Part shown: piece by piece, positions 1 through 8,137 of the stretch
Position numbering within the stretch: the stretch's first letter is position 1
How the letters are laid out: the number at the start of each line of letters is the position of its first letter
Origin: CAZOVK01 sp964583165
Lineage (GTDB): Bacteria; Bacillota; Clostridia; Lachnospirales; WRAX01
DNA: 11,534 nucleotides
Direction of reading: 5' to 3'
Assembly: GCA_964583165.1 (NCBI GenBank)
Contig: CAZOVK010000075.1
Location: forward strand, 1-11,534
Made by a program: the position numbers and the translations under genes
Notes under the pieces: generated by a model
What the model saw: only the letters and a program-made list of their open reading frames with translations
Databases searched by the model: none
What the model was told of the DNA's origin: nothing

Positions 1-153
1 ATTATGTGTTGTTCTATTTATGCTGGCTCCGGCATTGGCACTGGCCGCCGCCAGTGCCGAAGTGCCGATAGCCAAAAACAGTAACATAATCGCTAGAACA
101 AACAGCAACGACGCGCCCTGCTTATTTCGCAATGCTTTACTAACGCTTTGCAT
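1..153 (-). CDS. PilX-like minor pilin / prepilin-like protein, N-terminal 51 residues (3' end outside window)
   Basis: The frame opens with ATG at 153-151 and runs open to the left edge, so only 51 residues are visible. They comprise a short basic head (MQSVSKALRNKQG), then a ~20-residue hydrophobic stretch from ASLLFVLAIMLLFLAIG, then a small-residue segment (TSALAAASANAGASINR). This is the layout of a class III prepilin signal: cleavage would follow G13 and leave A at +1, with the hydrophobic helix kept in the mature protein. Position +5 is Phe rather than the usual Glu, as in PilX/PilK-type minor pilins. The start is supported by AAAGGA at 169-164, ten bases upstream. The ATG lies 14 nt inside the end of the giant prepilin gene in another frame, which implies one transcript and translational coupling. 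The inferred role is a minor pilin or pseudopilin of a type IV pilus-like machine. The exact subfamily cannot be judged without the rest. Confidence 0.72.
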   Translation of the reverse strand, partial: MQSVSKALRNKQGASLLFVLAIMLLFLAIGTSALAAASANAGASINRTTHN

Positions 154-3100
154 TTTTGCCACGTCCTTTCGAGCTACGTTGCTTGTTTATGGGGCTGAGA
201 TAGAGCATTACCAGCGAGGCGGTAACCCCCAGTAGCGTTATAGATTTACTACTGGCTTGTGTCTGAGTGCCATCCAGATTGAGGAAGCAATCGTTAATGT
301 CACTTTCTCCATTTTTGCTGTAACCCACAATGCCACCGAATGGTTCAACACTGCTACCGCATAACAGACTATAGTCGGTGAGCGTAACGCCATTGCAAAC
401 GATTGATATAGAGCCATCAATGTCACCAATAACGCTACAATTACTCACTGGGTACAGCTTGTTGTCTTCAGCTATAGCGAGTACGGGTTCTGTAGGTTCG
501 GCTTCAGTGGGTTCGGGTTCTGCTGGTTCGATTACTATAGGTTCAGCTTCATTAAGACCAACGATACCACCGACATTGCTCGAACCTTTAATAGAAACAC
601 TTCCTACGCCTACGCCGCTAACCTCACAATTCATTATTTGACCCGCCGTACCGATTTGAGGCTCTGCGGGTTTAGCTAGGTTATGACCAACGATACCACC
701 CACATTGTCTTTGCCTGTAATTGTGATAGGTTTACTCGAAGTGCCCTTTAGCGTTACCCCCTGTATCACCCCGGCGTTTTGGCTGAACAGACCTACATTA
801 TCATTCGTGTCGCTTTCTATGGTTAGCCCCACAATCTCATACTTGTTGCTGCCCTTGCTACCGTTAAACGTCCCTTTGAACACACCGTGAACAACCGCGC
901 CATCTGCATTGAGCGAGTCCTGTTGTAGTTCATTCAGCGTAGAAAAGTCTAAATTCAGATTCTGTGTGAATGTCAAGCCCACTAAGCTTGCATAACTGCT
1001 GATGTTACGCATCTGCATAGGCGTGCGGATGAGGAACTCTTCGCCAAACTTATTTGTCGTACTGTCAAATACAGCCTTCGCGAACAACGTATTAACGCTC
1101 AACCCTGTCGACACATCATTCACCGTTATGTCGCAAAGCTGTTTGTTGTATAGGTCTAAGTTGTTCGTTATATTAACGACTTTTTTACCGTCCATTAAGC
1201 TCACAGATACCGCGGGCAGCGTTCTACCATCCGCTTCATCACGTATCTTGATAGCCCCTGCGTAGTTGTCGGGCATGATTATGACATAACCTGTTTCTAG
1301 TATAGGCTTATCGTTTACAAGCCCTGTGAGGCCGACACTTCCTGTTTTCGGCGAATAGTAGCCATATGAAGTCGTGCCGTTACCTAAGTCATACTTCTCA
1401 TAATACGCCACATTATCTGCCGGTATAGATGCCACGGGCCATGCTGTTGGCGCGCGGTCCAAATACATATACGGGTAGATAGCGCTCGTCATACTATTCC
1501 GAACAGATGATGATTTGATCCACAGCCCACCCCAAGAAAGTCCGTTCAATTGGTGTGACATAAGCGGTTGGCCGATACCGGTCAGGATGTTATAGTCACT
1601 TGACAGTGCATCTATATTCGGTCGGTCATTGGTGGAGAACGTGCCTGACAAGTAATACGCTTCTGTGATGCTCTTGCCCGTAGTCGGCGATATCGGGGCG
1701 CTTCCGGGCGCGGGCGCAAGATAGAGCGCGTTTTTAATCACACCCAAGCTTAGGTTATTACCCGTAATACCCCCTACCCCAGCCGTTGTATCCGCTTTAA
1801 TCGGTATTGCATCTGTCGGGGCTTGTGAAACAAACACAACATTCTCTAATGTCCCGTTGTTTTGACCTACTATACCACCGGCTTTACCCGTCGTGGCTGT
1901 AACTGTGCAGTTTATGGCTTGAATATTCGTAACGGTTCCTGCGTTAGTTCCCGCAAGAACGCCGACATTACCTGTAGTGCCCGAAATATCATTAGTGTCT
2001 AAAATCAAATCGTTAACCTTACCTTTAGCGCCGATTTCGCTGAAGATACCGATGTTGCCTGCTTGCGCAGAACCTGTTGACGGTATACTGATGTTCTTCA
2101 GAGCCTTCACAGATTCAATACCGTATACATTTCTGTTCCGAGCGGTATAAGTACCGGTAAAGATATTTGATAAGCCTGACTTATAAACAATACCGTTAGT
2201 GAAGTTGATATCTATCTTACCGGTATCTTGTTCATGAACCGTCGGGTTCATATGATACCCCGTAGCGGTATTTAAGCCTTGGAAATCAATATCTATCTCC
2301 TGTCTGAACTTACCCGTTAGTGTTGACTCATCAAATGCGATATTTCGCATTTGTCTGGGGGTGCGGATAATATACTCGTAGGACTTGTAGTAATCGGGGT
2401 TTGTCGAGGGTAACGTGCCAAAGATAGCCTTTGCATACAAAGGATTGAAGTAACCTCTGAAATACACCGTGCTACCGGGCGGCCCAATCAGTTCAATAAA
2501 GATTGGTTCAAGACCGCTCTTGGAGACTATCAGTTTTTCTTCTTCCTTATTACCCGATTTTACCATCGCTTTACCGGCCGCGTATCTCTCAAAGACAGTT
2601 AAGTCGAGAATACCGTACTTTACCGTGCCAGCCGTAACGCCATCGCGATTCAAGAATGTCAGTTGAATATCGGGTTTCTGGTCGATGGTATCTATCTGAA
2701 CACCATTTATGCTTCTAATTGTATAATCGCTCTTTCCGCTGTTGTTTTTGCCGGTAATCTCAATGCAATAGCCGTCTTCAAGAACCCTCTGGTTATACTT
2801 GAGGTGGTCATCATTATCTCCTCCCCATGTTCCGTAGGTCCCGTCTTCGTACTTTTCATAATACTTCAGCGTGTAGATACTTGTATTTGGCAAAGGCCAA
2901 TGCTGAGGCTCAACCAACGCGTTTAGACGTGGGTAGGTGTAATTTAGCGGATTCAGCTGTTGCGCGCCCGTACCCATTGCCCACACTGTACCCAGCGCTG
3001 TTGCGGTGGCCTGTGCTCGCATTTCTTCAACAGTTTTTGCCGACCCGCCCTTTGTAGAAACAACGGAGTTATACCCTACATCCTTTAGATAGAACACATT

Positions 3101-6100
3101 GGTCAGATTCGCACTTCGCGCAGAATCTGTACCCACTACAAGGTTATTCTGAGTATCGAAGAAAGCATCTGAATAAGCGTTTGTCAACTTATCTGTTGTG
3201 GTATTATAGTTACCTACAAGCCCACCCGTGCTGGTTAGATCCCCTTGTACGGCTCTAACAAAGTTATTGGGCTGATTTCCCATAGTTCCATAGTTATAGA
3301 ATACATTTGTGATACTACCCGCGCCGCTGAGTTCGCCGGCAATACCGCCTACATTCGTGGAGGCTTCCCTACCGACAGACGTGTTGTCAGCATAGGCTAT
3401 GTCAATACTGCCTGTGCAAATACCGGCTATACCACCTAGATAACTTGAGCCAACAACAGAATTCATTCGTATTTGTCCGCCGATAAACGTTGACGTTATG
3501 CTTCCTGCGTTATCGCCGACAATACCGCCGATATAAGAACCACCCGATATACTCGCCGCATCGACATGACAGCCCGTTATTGTCGCGCCTGATGAGAGTT
3601 GACCGACAATACCGCCCGTGTAATCGCCACCAGTAATCAAAATGTTCGATGCTACAGAAACATCCCATGTTACTTCACAATTGGTAATCTCTACAAGGTT
3701 TGCCGCAAGACCCGTGATGCCACCTGTATTTTGACCGCCAATAACGGAAACAGCGGCCACTCTTGCGCCGTTAATCTTCGTGCTCGCGGCCGTTTGCCCG
3801 ATAATACCGCCTGTGAATTGGCTGCCAGTTATCCGCGAGTTGGTTAAGACGCTACAATTAGTGAGCGTTGATGCAGTCGTGCTTTGACCTGCTATACCAC
3901 CTGTATTGTTACGACCTGTTATGCTCGCGTTGTTTAGCGTGACGTTGTTGATTGTCGCGCCGGAAAGTTGGCTGAACAATCCTATATCCGCAGTTGTTGC
4001 GTTAATGTTTAGATTATTGATAGCCAGACCATTGTATCTGCCCGCGAACGTGCCGTTAACGACAGAAGTCGTTCTGTTACCACCGCCAATAGCGGTATTG
4101 TCAAAGTCAATAGCCAGTTCTTGATTGAACGTTCTGCCCGATGTTAAGTCAACAACGGGTGTGATGTTTATCAGCTGTTGTGGCGTTCTGATAGCGAATG
4201 TATTCGGTACATCCGTATTCGGTACATCCGTATTCGTGTAAACGCCCTTAGCGAAGTTCGGGATGATGTAGGCTGCATTTATTAGTGTCCTGTTGAAGAA
4301 CACTTGTTGAGGTACTAAGTCACTGCGCGGACTGAATGATTTATCCGCTTTCTGTTGCGATACCTTATAAAGGTTAAATTCAGACAAACCAAACAAACTG
4401 CCAGAGGTACGTGTTGTCTGGTTAGAATCACCGTTACCTAAACTGAGAGAAACATTGTTAAGGTTTTTCGTTGACAACACACCATAACCCGTATCGATAA
4501 TTCTTGCGTTACGTAATGTCGGCAAGCCATTGTCAAACTCTGTTGTAAAGAAGCCGTAACTCATGTCTTCATAAATCTCGTAGTAAACAACAACATCTGA
4601 CATTTCTGATGTTTCAGGCCATGCGATGGGCGCTGCCGTTCCGACGATTATTGGGTACGGGTAAACTACACTCGGAAGCATCCAATTGGGTTTACCTTGG
4701 AACACTGTGTTTAGTTTGGCCGTGTCCATAGCTTCGCCACCACCGACAACCGTTATCGTTGCGGCCTTGTTGTATATCCCTTTTGTCCAGCTCGGATTGT
4801 ATGCAGTGCCGTTATCTGTGCGATAATTTATGCGATAATTGTCACCCGCGAGGTAGTAACAATCGGTTGTGTCAGCTGTCCCGCTCGTTGTGCCGCATAT
4901 CGGGTAGATATTATTGACCGATTGGGGCGCAGGAGCTATATAGAGCGCTCTTTCAATTGTAGAACCGTTTAACCCGACAATGCCACCGACATTCGAACCT
5001 CCGCTAATGGGTTTATCTGTCGGCACCTTATCAGACAAGAAGTACACATCACTAACAGTGCCGCTGTTGTTGCCGACAATACCACCAGCGTTCGAGCTTG
5101 ATGTGTTAATAGTCGAGTATGACACATATGACTTCTCAACAACAGCGCCCGCGTTATTCGTACCTACTATGCCACCCGTGTTGTCACCACCTGAAATTGT
5201 GCTCTTTTCTAGCCCGATTTGGCTGATGGTGCCACTGTTTTGGCTGAATAAACCGATGTTACTGTTTGACGAGTCGATGTTTAGATTGCGAATTACTCGG
5301 CCTGTGTATATGCCCTTAAACTCGCCATCTACAACAGACGTATCAAATCCTGACTGACCACCGATTTTTGTATCACTGAAATCAAGGTCAAGCTCTTGTG
5401 TAAAGCTCTTGCCAGTTAAATCCGTTGTACCATTGACAACATTCGTGATGTTCAACATCTGTTGAGGCGTGCGAATAGCAAAGTATTTGTCTGGGTCGGT
5501 TGTAGCATCCCCTATACTGCTGAAGTCAGGGGTCGCATCTATGTTATACACGCCCTTTGCAAAATTCGGCAGAATATACATGCTGTCAATAGCTGGGGCG
5601 GTGTTAAAGTAGACCGCGAGAGGCTTTAGGTCATTATTCGGCTTGAATGATGTTAACTCAGCGCCCTTTTGGCTTATAGCATACAGATACAAGCCCTCAC
5701 CAAAAAAGTTAACTTGCTCGCCGGTGGATGGGCTTTTGTTTGTTTCGCTCTCATCACCGAGCCAGATGTCAAATATGCCTGACTTAGAATATATCACGCC
5801 ATAACCGGCTTCGGTTATCGTGCGTGTGCCCAGTTGCGCTTGGTTTAACAGATTGCCCTTGTAACTGTTGTCATCTTCATCAAAATAATAGAAACGATAA
5901 GAATCTGCGCTAGTAGTGAAGCCGCTGTATTTCTCATAATACACAACGACAGCAGCATTGTCGTGCTTAGCTTCGGGCCATGCGTTTATCAGGGGTAGAT
6001 TTATTAGCGTTGGGTACGGGTATTCGTTTGTGCTTTCTTCAGGTTTCCATAAGCCATCGTTACTATCCCAGTTGCTCCCCATAGTAAAGTCATCCAAGTT

Positions 6101-8119
6101 AAGCTCTTCAGTGGTCTTACCTTCGCCACCACCGCTTATATCTGTAATTGTGTTGTACCCAATGTCAACCCAGTAGTTGTCTGTAGACGTCCCCGTAGTA
6201 TATTCAGGTATAGTGCCGTCCCAGATGCGATGTTGTGCTCCCATTAGGTAGAAACAGTTTGTGACTGTCCCGGTGCCTTCCCCTGTTATGGGATAGAGAG
6301 TGGAGACTGGGGGCATAGTTGGGGTCGTTATACTCGGCGCCATGGCTAAATAGAGCGCGTTCACAACAACACCAGAATTACTGCCGACTATCCCACCCGC
6401 AATGCCCCTTGAATTTACTGGCACTGTGGTTTTTATAGAAACTACAGTTATATCGCTTAGAGTTCCTCCGAGATTGTTAACACCTGCTATGCCGCCGACA
6501 GATGACCTGCCATTGACGTTGAAATTCTGGATTAGAATATTGGTTATTTCACCATGATTTAAGCCTGCTACAACACCAGCATGTATACTTCCGAAGATGT
6601 TGACATCTTCAAACTTAAGGTTTTTAACAGTACCCGCCGTTATCATGGCAAATAAGCCCGCATTGCCTGATGCCGGAGTTTGGTCTGTGCCCACAATAAG
6701 GTTGCTAATTGTAAAGTTATGACCGTCATATGTGCCATTGAAACTATCTATCGGTTTGAAGTTACTAACGACGTTATTTAATTCATTCAAGTCAATATTG
6801 GCTATTTGATTTATTCTGGTGTTCGGAGCGGCATAACGCACATTATACAGATGTCTTGCGCTATAGACCTTATTGAGATTATTCGTAGCATCTTTATAGA
6901 GCCCAGAGTTCTCCGTATAAAAGTACGGATTGCACTTAGTGGAAGATGTTCTTGAAATTCCCGTGGCTTTGTCTGTCACTGTTACGTCATAGTTGGTTGA
7001 CGCGCTGAGCGTAAAACCTCTTCTGCCAATACTATAGTTATCGTGTTCCGCGACCATGTTGTCGCCTACATAATCGAGAACCCAGTAAACATGGTAGTAT
7101 AACGGGTCATCAGCTGATGGTGGCGAGCCATCATCTGACGACATACGCTCCGGGGTTGTGGACTCTACAAATGGTACTGTTGCACTAAAATCTTTCAACA
7201 AGTAAGATACCTTAGCTCTATAAATTGAGCCATCATCATTGCTAATGTACTTGCCTGCAAATTTTAGTGAAATCTCGTTTGAATTGGCCTCATCCACTGG
7301 TATCCACATTTCGGCATATAATACATTCTTTATACCGTTAATGGCTTTACTAATCGTGCTGCCATCTGCGCCGCTTACTGTCATGTAACCATCCCAGATG
7401 TCTATAGTATAGGTGTACTCCCGCGGTATTTCACCAGTTTCGCCAACGCCATAATAGCCTTGATTGCGTGTGTGATAGTCTTCATAGGGGCGTCTGCCCG
7501 AGATGTTATGAGGGTCCGCTGAGGTTCCCAAATAATCCAGTTGTTCGCCGTCTGTTATGCTGTCGCTATAGAACACCGATAAGACCATGCCCGTTACATT
7601 GTTATATTCAATAACAATGGCATCGTCTAGGATTGATTTATCTAGAATAACAGGGTCTAGCAAGTCATAAACGGCCTGGGCGGAGGCGATTTCTTCATCC
7701 GACGCCCCATCGGCTGTAGTTGGTAACGCGCCTTTAGGCTTTCGTATGTAGACTAGGTTGTAGCTGTCATAGTTGTCTGCTAGCTCGCCAGTTTCTATAA
7801 TTGTGACACCTAAATCATAATAACCTGCTTCACCTTCAGCGAATTTAGATTTAAGTGATACAGCTTTTGACGCTGTTGTGAACGTGTTTAGTGTCTTGTA
7901 AATCCGTTTCTCAGATAACCGGCTTTGCGCGGCAAGATAAATCGTGCGCGCGATACTTTCGCGGTTAATTTGCCGACCTGTACCAAAAAAACCGATAAGC
8001 GACGGCGTAGCAATGGCCGCTAAAACCCCTAAAATAGCGATTACCAGGATTATTTCGACCAGCGTAAATCCTGAGCGGCGGGTTCTGCGCCTGTTCGCGC
8101 CATTAACCCTTTGCGACAT
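140..8119 (-). CDS. Giant modular prepilin with GLUG-repeat adhesin-like body (~2659 aa)
   Basis: The N-terminus (MSQRVNGANRRRTRRSG|FTLVEIILVIAILG) is a textbook prepilin leader: arginine-rich head, cleavage after G17, Phe+1 and Glu+5 (E22), then a hydrophobic helix to about residue 45. Residues ~45-395 form a pilin-like region that I cannot assign further. Residues ~418-2620 hold five diverged tandem blocks with about 20 GLUG motifs (consensus GGIVGxNxG). Blocks two to five open with an IRTPxQ(M/L)xNI motif, and the first four end with (A/H)WP followed by YYEKY. A Pro/Glu-rich linker lies at ~2524-2548. The end is a hydrophobic segment (~2627-2643) and a basic tail. Ordinary pilins are ~120-250 residues, so this is far oversized. 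The start was set at ATG 8119 because AAAAAGGAG (8137-8129) sits 9 nt upstream; ATG 8125, two codons earlier, is only 3 nt from it. A longer reading from 8170 would translate the ribosome binding site itself. The inferred role is a surface or pilus-tip adhesin exported like a type IV pilin. The ligand is unknown. Confidence 0.88.
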   Translation of the reverse strand: MSQRVNGANRRRTRRSGFTLVEIILVIAILGVLAAIATPSLIGFFGTGRQINRESIARTIYLAAQSRLSEKRIYKTLNTFTTASKAVSLKSKFAEGEAGYYDLGVTIIETGELADNYDSYNLVYIRKPKGALPTTADGASDEEIASAQAVYDLLDPVILDKSILDDAIVIEYNNVTGMVLSVFYSDSITDGEQLDYLGTSADPHNISGRRPYEDYHTRNQGYYGVGETGEIPREYTYTIDIWDGYMTVSGADGSTISKAINGIKNVLYAEMWIPVDEANSNEISLKFAGKYISNDDGSIYRAKVSYLLKDFSATVPFVESTTPERMSSDDGSPPSADDPLYYHVYWVLDYVGDNMVAEHDNYSIGRRGFTLSASTNYDVTVTDKATGISRTSSTKCNPYFYTENSGLYKDATNNLNKVYSARHLYNVRYAAPNTRINQIANIDLNELNNVVSNFKPIDSFNGTYDGHNFTISNLIVGTDQTPASGNAGLFAMITAGTVKNLKFEDVNIFGSIHAGVVAGLNHGEITNILIQNFNVNGRSSVGGIAGVNNLGGTLSDITVVSIKTTVPVNSRGIAGGIVGSNSGVVVNALYLAMAPSITTPTMPPVSTLYPITGEGTGTVTNCFYLMGAQHRIWDGTIPEYTTGTSTDNYWVDIGYNTITDISGGGEGKTTEELNLDDFTMGSNWDSNDGLWKPEESTNEYPYPTLINLPLINAWPEAKHDNAAVVVYYEKYSGFTTSADSYRFYYFDEDDNSYKGNLLNQAQLGTRTITEAGYGVIYSKSGIFDIWLGDESETNKSPSTGEQVNFFGEGLYLYAISQKGAELTSFKPNNDLKPLAVYFNTAPAIDSMYILPNFAKGVYNIDATPDFSSIGDATTDPDKYFAIRTPQQMLNITNVVNGTTDLTGKSFTQELDLDFSDTKIGGQSGFDTSVVDGEFKGIYTGRVIRNLNIDSSNSNIGLFSQNSGTISQIGLEKSTISGGDNTGGIVGTNNAGAVVEKSYVSYSTINTSSSNAGGIVGNNSGTVSDVYFLSDKVPTDKPISGGSNVGGIVGLNGSTIERALYIAPAPQSVNNIYPICGTTSGTADTTDCYYLAGDNYRINYRTDNGTAYNPSWTKGIYNKAATITVVGGGEAMDTAKLNTVFQGKPNWMLPSVVYPYPIIVGTAAPIAWPETSEMSDVVVYYEIYEDMSYGFFTTEFDNGLPTLRNARIIDTGYGVLSTKNLNNVSLSLGNGDSNQTTRTSGSLFGLSEFNLYKVSQQKADKSFSPRSDLVPQQVFFNRTLINAAYIIPNFAKGVYTNTDVPNTDVPNTFAIRTPQQLINITPVVDLTSGRTFNQELAIDFDNTAIGGGNRTTSVVNGTFAGRYNGLAINNLNINATTADIGLFSQLSGATINNVTLNNASITGRNNTGGIAGQSTTASTLTNCSVLTNSRITGSQFTGGIIGQTAASTKINGARVAAVSVIGGQNTGGITGLAANLVEITNCEVTWDVSVASNILITGGDYTGGIVGQLSSGATITGCHVDAASISGGSYIGGIVGDNAGSITSTFIGGQIRMNSVVGSSYLGGIAGICTGSIDIAYADNTSVGREASTNVGGIAGELSGAGSITNVFYNYGTMGNQPNNFVRAVQGDLTSTGGLVGNYNTTTDKLTNAYSDAFFDTQNNLVVGTDSARSANLTNVFYLKDVGYNSVVSTKGGSAKTVEEMRAQATATALGTVWAMGTGAQQLNPLNYTYPRLNALVEPQHWPLPNTSIYTLKYYEKYEDGTYGTWGGDNDDHLKYNQRVLEDGYCIEITGKNNSGKSDYTIRSINGVQIDTIDQKPDIQLTFLNRDGVTAGTVKYGILDLTVFERYAAGKAMVKSGNKEEEKLIVSKSGLEPIFIELIGPPGSTVYFRGYFNPLYAKAIFGTLPSTNPDYYKSYEYIIRTPRQMRNIAFDESTLTGKFRQEIDIDFQGLNTATGYHMNPTVHEQDTGKIDINFTNGIVYKSGLSNIFTGTYTARNRNVYGIESVKALKNISIPSTGSAQAGNIGIFSEIGAKGKVNDLILDTNDISGTTGNVGVLAGTNAGTVTNIQAINCTVTATTGKAGGIVGQNNGTLENVVFVSQAPTDAIPIKADTTAGVGGITGNNLSLGVIKNALYLAPAPGSAPISPTTGKSITEAYYLSGTFSTNDRPNIDALSSDYNILTGIGQPLMSHQLNGLSWGGLWIKSSSVRNSMTSAIYPYMYLDRAPTAWPVASIPADNVAYYEKYDLGNGTTSYGYYSPKTGSVGLTGLVNDKPILETGYVIIMPDNYAGAIKIRDEADGRTLPAVSVSLMDGKKVVNITNNLDLYNKQLCDITVNDVSTGLSVNTLFAKAVFDSTTNKFGEEFLIRTPMQMRNISSYASLVGLTFTQNLNLDFSTLNELQQDSLNADGAVVHGVFKGTFNGSKGSNKYEIVGLTIESDTNDNVGLFSQNAGVIQGVTLKGTSSKPITITGKDNVGGIVGHNLAKPAEPQIGTAGQIMNCEVSGVGVGSVSIKGSSNVGGIVGLNEAEPIVIEPAEPEPTEAEPTEPVLAIAEDNKLYPVSNCSVIGDIDGSISIVCNGVTLTDYSLLCGSSVEPFGGIVGYSKNGESDINDCFLNLDGTQTQASSKSITLLGVTASLVMLYLSPINKQRSSKGRGKNAKR
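190..241 (-). other. C-terminal hydrophobic segment and basic tail of the giant prepilin
   Basis: The part of the giant prepilin just before its end reads ITLLGVTASLVMLYLSP, about 17 uncharged, mostly hydrophobic residues. A strongly basic tail follows (NKQRSSKGRGKNAKR, continuing to 143). This is the shape of a stop-transfer anchor or a sorting-signal tail. No LPxTG-like pentapeptide is visible before it; the preceding residues are TQTQASSKS. Seen: hydrophobicity and charge pattern. Inferred: membrane retention or processing by an unidentified enzyme. Confidence 0.55.
476..550 (-). repeat. Glu/Pro/Thr-rich low-complexity linker (coding)
   Basis: The encoded stretch is dominated by EP dipeptides (IEPAEPEPTEAEPTEP). 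The DNA on the plus strand shows repeated GGTTC(G/A/T) units. It interrupts the GLUG run of the last block, directly after a GGIVGLN motif. It looks like an extended, acidic spacer of the kind found near wall-spanning ends of surface proteins. The repeat has probably grown by short-unit slippage. Confidence 0.75.
4201..4230. repeat. Perfect 15-bp tandem duplication inside the coding region
   Basis: The unit TATTCGGTACATCCG (plus strand) occurs twice, back to back and without mismatch, and a partial third copy (TATTCG) follows. In the protein it gives NTDVPNTDVPN, just before the IRTPQQL motif that opens block C. It is in frame (five codons), so the reading frame survives gain or loss of units. 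Unlike the large blocks it is identical at the DNA level, so it is recent. Confidence 0.9.
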
Positions 8120-8128
8120 CTTCATACA

Positions 8129-8137
8129 CTCCTTTTT
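8129..8137 (-). promoter_or_regulatory. Strong ribosome binding site of the giant prepilin gene
   Basis: The minus strand reads AAAAAGGAG here. The spacing is 9 nt to the ATG at 8119 (MSQRV) and 3 nt to the in-frame ATG at 8125 (MKMSQ). This site decides the start: it lies within the codons of the longer frame that opens at 8170, so that extension is very unlikely to be translated as part of the protein. Confidence 0.8.

Larger units (their letters stand above)
143..6868 (-). repeat. Five tandem protein-level GLUG blocks within the giant prepilin
   Basis: Within the gene the same order of motifs recurs. Block A is 6868-5477, B is 5476-4193, C is 4192-2369, D is 2368-1031 and E is 1030-143. 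Blocks B to E begin with IRTPQQM, IRTPQQL, IRTPRQM and IRTPMQM. Next come a 'TxxLDLDF' strand motif, an 'FxGxYxG..I.NLNI' segment and 'GLFSQNSG', and then a run of GLUG motifs. Blocks A to D close with a YPYP-like motif, (A/H)WP, YYEKY and a 'FNxxxxxAxYILPNFAKGVY'-type stretch. The distances between successive IRTP motifs are 428, 608 and 446 residues. The copies are clearly homologous in protein but diverged in DNA, so the duplication is old. Block E lacks the WP/YYEKY end and instead runs into the C-terminal hydrophobic tail. Confidence 0.85.

Noticed and set aside
190..260. LPxTG sortase signal at the C-terminus of the giant prepilin
   Set aside because: The hydrophobic segment and basic tail are present, but no LPxTG or close variant precedes them.
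3200..3905. Regularly spaced similar DNA words (such as GACAATACCGCC) resembling a CRISPR array
   Set aside because: The words are the reverse complement of codons for GGIVG at ~90-bp steps. They are not identical and the spacers are coding and in frame, so this is a protein repeat.
20..6176. Many short plus-strand open frames opposite the giant prepilin
   Set aside because: All are antisense to the repeat-coding region, and their Pro/Leu/Thr-rich products simply mirror the GLUG codons. None has a convincing ribosome binding site or family resemblance.
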